Part shown: piece after piece, positions 47,377 to 56,900 of the stretch
Position numbering within the stretch: position 1 is the first letter of the stretch
Layout of the letters: each line of letters begins with the position of its first letter
Assembly: GCA_965223165.1 (NCBI GenBank)
Contig: CBDCVQ010000012.1
Location: forward strand, 3,212 to 67,211
DNA length: 64,000 nucleotides
Origin: JABDMH01 sp965223165
Lineage (GTDB): Bacteria > Bacteroidota > Bacteroidia > Chitinophagales > Saprospiraceae
Direction of reading: 5' to 3'
Made by a program: the position numbers and the translations under genes
Notes under the pieces: model-generated
Told to the model about the DNA's origin: nothing
What the model saw: only the letters and a program-made list of their open reading frames with translations
The model's database searches: none

Positions 47377-47956
47377 GACCCTAATGCGGATATGCGAGCT
47401 CATGCATCACAAGCCAGTCGAGCGAAGGTAAAGCATCCCTCACTCAAGAGGTTCGATGGTTATCTATGACGAGAACGGTGGCGGCATCGTACGATGTCGC
47501 CATTCTTTTTTTTGTCAACAACCCAAAGTAGTCCCGCTACAGATACCGACATCAAATTCAAATAAAAAATTGCACGTTTGATTTGGTAACAGTACAATTT
47601 TACAGGATCTTGCATATAACTCAGGTCTCAGTGGTGGGTCGCAGGCAATATTTTAATTAGAAGCCACATCCTGCAACCCGATTTAACTACACGCAGATTA
47701 GGACACTCCTTTAACCTCTTTTTTCCTATCGACTTAAGGTGACTTGACCGGCTCATAAGGCCTGGACTATTTGAAGTCCTGCAACCTTCGTGTGGAGGTT
47801 GACTAGGACATTACCACACGTCATAACTCCACTTTCTCGAAGAGAAAGAGGACCTCCCCATGTCATCGACTACTCCGACCGTCTTGCTTGTTTCACTAGC
47901 TCACCAATGTTGGGACTACAGCCCTCATGGAGCGCTAGCGCAAAGAGGAGAAAGAC
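47377..47956. other. Intergenic region between giant genes 3 and 4
   Basis: It holds the strong terminator at 47479-47513 and then an AT-rich stretch (about 47550-47750) likely to contain a promoter. The full two-block leader motif is absent; only CCCGTTATG occurs, at 47994-48002, inside the 5' part of the next reading frame. No gene is evident. Confidence 0.5.
47479..47513 (+). terminator. Rho-independent terminator after giant gene 3
   Basis: TGGCGGCATCG (47479-47489) pairs with CGATGTCGCCA (47492-47502, one G-U pair), followed by TTCTTTTTTTT. It lies about 100 nt after the stop codon and shows that gene 3 is transcribed separately from gene 4. Confidence 0.85.
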
Positions 47957-50900
47957 ATGCTCAAAGGAAATCCGAACCGATCCTTCAGACACCCCCGTTA
48001 TGTAGTCACTTGGCAAGTTCACTGGTACTTGCGTGCGCAATCATCAGCGCCCGTGATGCCCTCGGTGGTCCCACCGAGTACGCCAAAGCGAGTGACTCCC
48101 TCAGAATGGCCTGCCTCCCACACGCATCCTAGCCAGGACAGACGGCATTCCTTTCTCAACCATGCAAAAAATGTTCGTCCATTCCGGCTAGTTGCTATTG
48201 TCGTGGCCATGCTGCTATTGGCGGCCAACGCCCGAAGTCAAAGTTGCCTTTGCGACTCGGGGACCTGCTTTTCGGATTGTAGTGGAATCACTGCGAATCC
48301 ATCGGTCAGTCCGATGTGTCCGCTTAGGATCACGATTGTACTTGACGAATCTGGCTCCATTGCAGGCACTGGCAGTGCGGCGGACATTGCCGATGATGTA
48401 CGTTCGGCTGCGTTGAATTTTCTAACCTCCTTGGTGAGTTCAAACATCTCTGTAAGTGTAGTAGACTTCAATAGCCAGGCCAGGATGCCCTTGGGCAATA
48501 CTTACTTTGCCGTGACCACAGCTAGGGTCTCCCCCGGAGGCAACTTATATGAGTATCTATTTGGCGATACTGATAGCGGCGGAATGCCAACCGACAACAA
48601 GTATGATCCTGAGGACTACTCCTTTCCAGATAGTTATACTAATTGGGAAGCTGCCTTTCTCACGGTTGGCAACCTTACGCTGCCACCCGATATCGTCGTT
48701 TTCTTTACCGATGGGAACCCAACAGCATGGTGCACCGATGCCAACTGCTCTAGCTTTGGCCGATCTACCACGGGCTGCACACCCCACGTAGCGGGCAAAT
48801 CTGCGGCCAATGTACTGAAGAGTAATGGTACCAGAATCTTTGGTCTTGGCTTCCCTAACAATGTGCTGATTGAGTGCAACATGCAGCACGTGACAGGACT
48901 GAATCAATATGATCCCGGCAACAGCGCTTACGATGACATATTGAGTGAGGCGGACTACGTAAGTGTCACGAACTCCTCACAGCTCAATTCCGCCTTGATG
49001 GCCATTGCTGACGCCCTGACTGTTCCCTGCACGATTTCTTCGAGCACGAATCCTGTGTGTAGCGGCTCACAGACAACACTGACCGTAAATGCCCTGCAAA
49101 GTGGTCCCTGGACCTATGCATGGAACGTGAAAGGTAATGGGACCATCATTGGGACCAGCCAAAGCATCATCGTTTCGCCTACTAGCACCACCACTTACGA
49201 GGTGACGATCACCGATACCCGGACAGGTTGCCTCATCACCTGCGAGTACGAGGTCATGGTCGTTCCCGCGCCCACCTGTACAGCATCAGCAAGTGACGCC
49301 TCCTGTCCCGGCTCGACCGATGGCTCAGTTACTGCCGTCGGTACCGGTGGCTCACCCGGCTACACGTATAGTATTGATGGAGGTAACAACTTTCAGGCCT
49401 CCGGCACTTTTGCCAATTTGGGCATTGGGACATACACCGTACTTGTGCAAGATGCCAACGGTTGTGTCTCATCCTGCATGGCCACGATCAATGCCGTAGA
49501 CACCCAGAATCCAACCATCACCTGTCCCGCGGATATCACGGTCAGCAACGATGCGGGTCAATGTGGGGCCATCGTCAACTTTACCACCACCTTTGATGAT
49601 AACTGTCCCGGGGCCACTCTGTCCTGTGTACCCGCCAGCGGTTCGTTTTTTGCCGTAGGCACCTCTCAAGTGACCTGCACGGTCACCGATGCCGCCGGCA
49701 ATACCGCCACGTGCACCTTTGATGTCACCGTCAATGACACCCAGATTCCTACCATCACCTGTCCCGCGGATATTACGGTCAGCAACGATGCCGGCCAGTG
49801 CGGGGCCATTGTCAACTTTACCACCACCTTTGATGACAACTGTCCCGGTGCCACCCTCGCCTGCGTGCCCGCCAGCGGTTCGTTTTTTGCCGTAGGCACC
49901 ACTCAAGTGACCTGCACGGTCACCGATGCCGCCGGCAATACCGCCACTTGCACCTTTGATGTCACCGTCAATGACACCCAGATTCCTACCATCACCTGTC
50001 CCGCGGATATCACGGTCAGCAACAATGCCGGCCAGTGCGGGGCCATGGTCAACTTTACCACCACCTTTGATGATAACTGTCCCGGGGCCGCCCTCGCCTG
50101 CGTGCCCGCCAGCGGTTCGTTTTTTGCCGTAGGCACCACCCAAGTGGTTTGCACGGTCACCGATGCCGCCGGCAATACCGCCACGTGCACCTTTGATGTC
50201 ACTGTCAATGACACCCAGAATCCCACCATCACCTGTCCCGCGGATATCACGGTCAGCAACGATGCCGGCCAGTGCGGGGCCATCGTCAACTTTACCACCA
50301 CCTTTGATGACAACTGCCCCGGTGCCACCCTCGCCTGCGTGCCCGCCAGTGGTTCGTTTTTTGCCGTGGGCACCACCCAAGTAACTTGTACGGTCACCGA
50401 TGCGGCCGGCAATACCGCCACTTGCACCTTTGATGTCACCGTCAATGACACCCAGATTCCTACCATCTCCTGTCCCGCGGATATCACGGTCAGCAACGAT
50501 GCCGGCCAGTGCGGGGCCATTGTCAACTTTACCACCACCTTTGATGACAATTGCCCCGGCGCAACCCTCGCCTGCGTGCCCGCCAGCGGTTCGTTTTTTG
50601 CCGTAGGCACCACCCAAGTGACTTGCACCGTCACTGATGCAACCGGCAATACCGCCACGTGCACCTTTGATGTCACCGTCAATGACACCCAGAATCCCAC
50701 CATCACCTGTCCCGCGGATATCACGGTGAGCAACGATCCAGGACAATGCGGGGCCATCGTCAACTTTACCACCACCTTTGATGACAACTGTCCCGGTGCC
50801 ACCCTCGCCTGCGTGCCCGCCAGCGGTTCGTTTTTTGCCGTAGGCACCACTCAAGTGACCTGCACGGTCACCGATGCCGCCGGCAATACCGCCACTTGCA

Positions 50901-53900
50901 CCTTTGATGTCACCGTCAATGACACTCAGAATCCCACCATCACCTGCCCTGCGGACATCACGGTCAGCAACGATGCCGGCCAGTGTGGGGCCATGGTCAA
51001 TTTTACCACCACCTTTGATGATAACTGCCCCGGCGCCACCCTCGCCTGCGTGCCCGCCAGCGGTTCGCTTTTTGCCGTCGGCACCACCCAAGTAACCTGC
51101 ACGGTCACCGATGCGGCCGGTAATACCGCCACTTGCACCTTTGATGTCACCGTCAATGACACACAGATTCCTACCATCACCTGTCCCGCTGATATCACGG
51201 TGAGCAACGATGCCGGCCAGTGCGGGGCCATCGTCAACTTTACCACCACCTTTGATGATAACTGTCCCGGCGCCACCCTCGCCTGTGTGCCCGCCAGCGG
51301 TTCGTTTTTTGCCGTGGGCACCACCCAAGTAACCTGCACCGTCACCGATGCGGCCGGCAATACCGCCACTTGCACCTTTGATGTCACCGTCAATGACACA
51401 CAGATTCCTACCATCTCCTGTCCCGCGGATATCACGGTCAGCAACGATGCCGGCCAGTGCGGGGCCATCGTCAACTTTACCACCACCTTTGATGATAACT
51501 GTCCCGGCGCCACCCTCGCCTGCGTGCCCGCCAGCGGTTCGTTTTTTGCTGTAGGCACCACCCAAGTGACTTGTACGGTCACCGACGCGGCGGGCAATAC
51601 CGCCACGTGCACCTTTGATGTCACCGTCAATGACACCCAGATTCCCACCATCTCCTGTCCCGCGGATATCACGGTGAGCAACGATGCGGGCCAATGTGGG
51701 GCCATCGTCAACTTTACCACCACCTTTGATGACAACTGCCCCGGCGCCACCCTCGCCTGTGTGCCCGCCAGCGGTTCGTTTTTTGCCGTAGGCACCACCC
51801 AAGTGACTTGTACGGTCACCGACGCGGCGGGCAATACCGCCACGTGCACCTTTGATGTCACCGTCAATGACACCCAGAATCCCACCATCACCTGTCCCGC
51901 TGACATCACGGTGAGTAATGATCCAGGACAATGCGGTGCCATCGTCAACTTTACCACCACCTTTGATGATAACTGCCCCGGGACTACCCTCGCCTGCGTG
52001 CCCGCCAGTGGTTCGCTTTTTGCCGTCGGCACCACCCAAGTAACCTGCACCGTCACCGATGCGGCCGGCAATACCACCACTTGCACCTTTGATGTCACCG
52101 TCAATGACACCCAGATTCCCACCATCACCTGTCCCGCTGATATCACGGTGAGCAACGACGCGGGTCAATGCGGGGCCATCGCCAACTTTACCACCACCTT
52201 TGATGATAACTGCCCCGGCGCAACTCTGTCGTGCGTGCCCGCCAGTGGTTCGTTTTTTGCCGTGGGCACCACCCAAGTGACTTGTACCGTCACCGATGCG
52301 GCCGGCAATACCGCCACTTGCACCTTTGATGTCACCGTCAATGACACACAGATCCCTACCATCACCTGTCCCGCTGATATCACGGTGAGCAACGATGCGG
52401 GTCAATGTGGGGCCATCGTCAACTTTACCACCACCTTTGATGATAACTGTCCCGGCGCCACCCTCGCCTGTGTGCCCGCCAGCGGTTCGTTTTTTGCCGC
52501 AGGCACCACTCAAGTGACCTGCACGGTCACCGATGCGGCCGGCAATACCGCCACTTGCACCTTTGATGTCACCGTCAATGACACCCAGAATCCTACCATC
52601 ACCTGTCCTGCGGACATCACGGTCAGCAACGATGCCGGCCAGTGCGGGGCCATGGTCAATTTTACCACCACCTTTGATGATAACTGCCCCGGCGCCACCC
52701 TCGCCTGCGTGCCCGCCAGCGGTTCGCTTTTTGCCGTCGGCACCACCCAAGTAACCTGCACGGTCACCGATGCGGCCGGTAATACCGCCACTTGCACCTT
52801 TGATGTCACCGTCAATGACACACAGATCCCTACCATCACCTGTCCCGCTGATATCACGGTGAGCAACGATGCGGGTCAATGTGGGGCCATCGTCAACTTT
52901 ACCACCACCTTTGATGATAACTGTCCCGGCGCCACCCTCGCCTGTGTGCCCGCCAGCGGTTCGTTTTTTGCCGTGGGCACCACCCAAGTAACCTGCACCG
53001 TCACCGATGCGGCCGGCAATACCGCCACTTGCACCTTTGATGTCACCGTCAATGACACACAGATTCCTACCATCTCCTGTCCCGCTGACATCACGGTGAG
53101 TAATGATCCAGGCCAATGCGGGGCCATCGTCAACTTTACCACCACCTTTGATGATAACTGTCCCGCTGCCACCCTTGCCTGCGTGCCCGCCAGTGGTTCG
53201 TTTTTTGCCGCAGGCACCACTCAAGTAACTTGTACGGTCACTGATGCGGCCGGCAATACCGCCACTTGCACCTTTGATGTCACCGTCAATGACACCCAGA
53301 TTCCTACCATCTCCTGTCCCGCGGATATCACGGTCAGCAACGATGTAGGCCTATGCGGTGCCATCGTCAACTTTACCACCACCTTCGATGACAACTGCCC
53401 CGGCGCCACCCTCGCCTGTGTGCCCGCCAGTGGTTCGCTTTTTGCCGTCGGCACCACCCAAGTAACCTGCACCGTCACGGATGCGGCCGGCAATACCGCC
53501 ACTTGCACCTTTGATGTCACCGTCAATGACACCCAGATTCCCACCATCATTTGTCCCGCTGATATCACGGTGAGCAACGATCCAGGACAATGCGGGGCCA
53601 TCGTCAACTTTACCACCACCTTTGATGATAACTGCCCTGGCGCAACTCTGTCGTGCGTGCCAGCCAGCGGTTCGTTTTTTGCCGTGGGCACCACCCAGGT
53701 AACCTGCTCCGTCACTGATGCGGCCGGCAATACCGCCACTTGCACCTTTGATGTCACCGTCAATGACACTCAGATTCCCACCATCACCTGCCCTGCGGAT
53801 ATCACGGTCAGCAACGATGCCGGCCAGTGCGGGGCCATTGTCAACTTTACCACCACCTTTGATGATAACTGTCCCGGGGCCACTCTGTCCTGTGTACCCG

Positions 53901-56900
53901 CCAGCGGTGCGTTTTTTGCCGTAGGCAAGACTCAAGTAACTTGTACGGTCACTGATGCGGCCGGCAATACCGCCACGTGCACCTTTGATGTCACCGTCAA
54001 TGACACACAGATTCCTACCATCACCTGTCCCGCGGATATTACGGTCAGCAACGATGCCGGCCAGTGCGGGGCCATCGTCAACTTTACCACCACCTTTGAT
54101 GACAACTGCCCCGGCGCCACCCTCGCCTGCGTGCCCGCCAGCGGTTCGCTTTTTGCCGTAGGCACTAACCAAGTAACCTGCACCGTCACCGATGCGGCCG
54201 GCAATACCACCACTTGCACCTTTGATGTCACCGTCAATGACACCCAGATTCCCACCATCACCTGTCCTGCTGATATCACCGTGAGTAACGATGCGGGCCA
54301 ATGCGGGGCCATCGTCAACTTTACCACCACCTTTGATGACAACTGCCCCGGCGCCACCCTCGCCTGCGTGCCCGCCAGCGGTTCGTTTTTTGCTGTCGGC
54401 ACCACTCAAGTGACTTGCACGGTCACCGATGCGGCCGGCAATACCGCCACTTGCACCTTTGATGTCACCGTCAATGACACCCAGATTCCTACCATCACCT
54501 GTCCCGCGGATATCACGGTCAGCAACGATGCCGGCCAGTGCGGGGCCATTGTCAACTTTACCACCACCTTTGATGATAACTGTCCCGGCGCCACCCTCGC
54601 CTGCGTGCCCGCCAGCGGTTCGCTTTTTGCCGTAGGCACTAACCAAGTAACCTGCACCGTCACCGATGCGGCCGGCAATACCACCACTTGCACCTTTGAT
54701 GTCACCGTCAATGACACCCAGATTCCCACCATCACCTGTCCTGCTGATATCACCGTGAGTAACGATGCGGGCCAATGCGGGGCCATCGTCAACTTTACCA
54801 CCACCTTTGATGACAACTGCCCCGGCGCCACCCTCGCCTGCGTGCCCGCCAGCGGTTCGCTTTTTGCCGTAGGCACTACCCAAGTAACCTGCACCGTCAC
54901 CGATGCGGCCGGCAATACCACCACTTGCACCTTTGATGTCACCGTCAATGACACCCAGATTCCCACCATCACCTGTCCTGCTGATATCACCGTGAGTAAC
55001 GATGCGGGCCAGTGCGGGGCCATTGTCAATTTTACCACCACCTTTGATGATAACTGCCCCGGGGCCACCCTCGCCTGCGTGCCCGCCAGCGGTTCGTTTT
55101 TTGCCGTAGGCACCACCCAAGTAACCTGCACCGTCACCGATGCGGCCGGCAATACCGCCACTTGCACTTTTGATGTCACCGTCAATGACACCCAGATTCC
55201 CACCATCACCTGTCCCGCGGATATCACGGTGAGTAATGATCCAGGACAGTGCGGGGCCATTGTCAACTTTACCACCACCTTTGATGACAACTGCCCCGGT
55301 GCCACCCTCGCATGCGTGCCCGCCAGCGGTTCGTTTTTTGCCGTAGGCACCACCCAAGTAACCTGCACCGTCACCGATGCGGCCGGCAATACCGCCACTT
55401 GCACTTTTGATGTCACCGTCAATGACACCCAGATTCCTACCATCACATGTCCCGCGGATATTACGGTCAGCAACGACACCGGCCAGTGCGGGGCCATGGT
55501 CAACTTTACGACCACCTTTGATGATAACTGTCCCGGGGCCACTCTGTCCTGCGTACCCGCCAGCGGTTCGTTTTTTGCCGTAGGCACCACTCAAGTAACC
55601 TGCACGGTCACCGATGCCGCTGGCAATACCGCCACTTGCACCTTTGATGTCACCGTCAATGACACACAGATTCCTACCATCACCTGTCCCGCGGATATTA
55701 CGGTCAGCAACGATGCCGGCCAGTGCGGGGCCATCGTCAACTTTACCACCACCTTTGATGATAACTGTCCCGCCGCCACCCTTGCCTGCGTGCCCGCCAG
55801 TGGTTCGTTTTTTGCCGTAGGCACCACCCAAGTAACCTGCACCGTCACCGATGCGGCCGGCAATACTGCCACTTGCACTTTTGATGTCACCGTCATTGAC
55901 ACCCAGATTCCTACCATCACCTGTCCTGCTGACATCACCGTGAGCAACGATCCAGGCCAATGCGGGGCCATCGTCAACTTTACCACCAGCTTTGATGATA
56001 ACTGTCCCGCCGCCACCCTCGCCTGCGTGCCCGCCAGTGGTTCGCTTTTTGCCGTAGGCACTACCCAAGTCTGTTGTACCGTCACCGACGCGGCGGGGAA
56101 TACGACCCAATGCTGCTTCGACGTGACCGTCACTGATACGGAGAGTCCGACCATCTCCTGTCCCCCTGGTGACAATGGTATTATCGGATGTTCGCCAGAT
56201 GCCCTGGTACAAGCCACCTCCCTCCCGTTGCAGCCGAATGGTGAAAATTGCATCACGCCTGCTCAGTTTGCCGCGGAAGGCGGATCGGCACTCGGCAATT
56301 GTGAGGTCAACATCTGCTATTCCGATATCGTGTCGGGGCCCTGCCCTTACCTTATCGAGCGGGTGTTTCGCCTTTCGGACGACGCCGCCCACGAAGTTAC
56401 TTGCACGACCACGTATATGATCAATCCTCCATCCCTTTCCTTTTCCTGTCCTCCGGACACACTCTTGGAGAATGATCAGACTCAGCTGGTGATCGATCAG
56501 GCATTTGCCTATTGGAAGGCACAATTTGACTACAATGGTGGCTGTACTGCCAGTGTGGCCTTCAAGATTGATGACGTCGTAGTAGACCTTGATACTTTGT
56601 CTGCACCAGACGCATGTGGGGGAGAAGTCACCGTGGAGATGCTCGTCTCCTCGGACTGTCAAACAGACTCCTGCGAAAGCCAATTCACCGTGATTAGGTC
56701 CGTCCAGGGCCTCCTGCTCACGCTGCCCGCTACTCAAAGTACCTGCTCCAACGATCCGGATCCGCCAACACTGGATGACATTCCGCCTGTACGATCGGAT
56801 GAACAGATAGTTTCGAGCTTCCTTTTGATCAGTGGCTGCGTAGACCCAGGGCAAATCAACATAACCCACACGGAGCAGGGACCGACCATAGTCAATGGCA

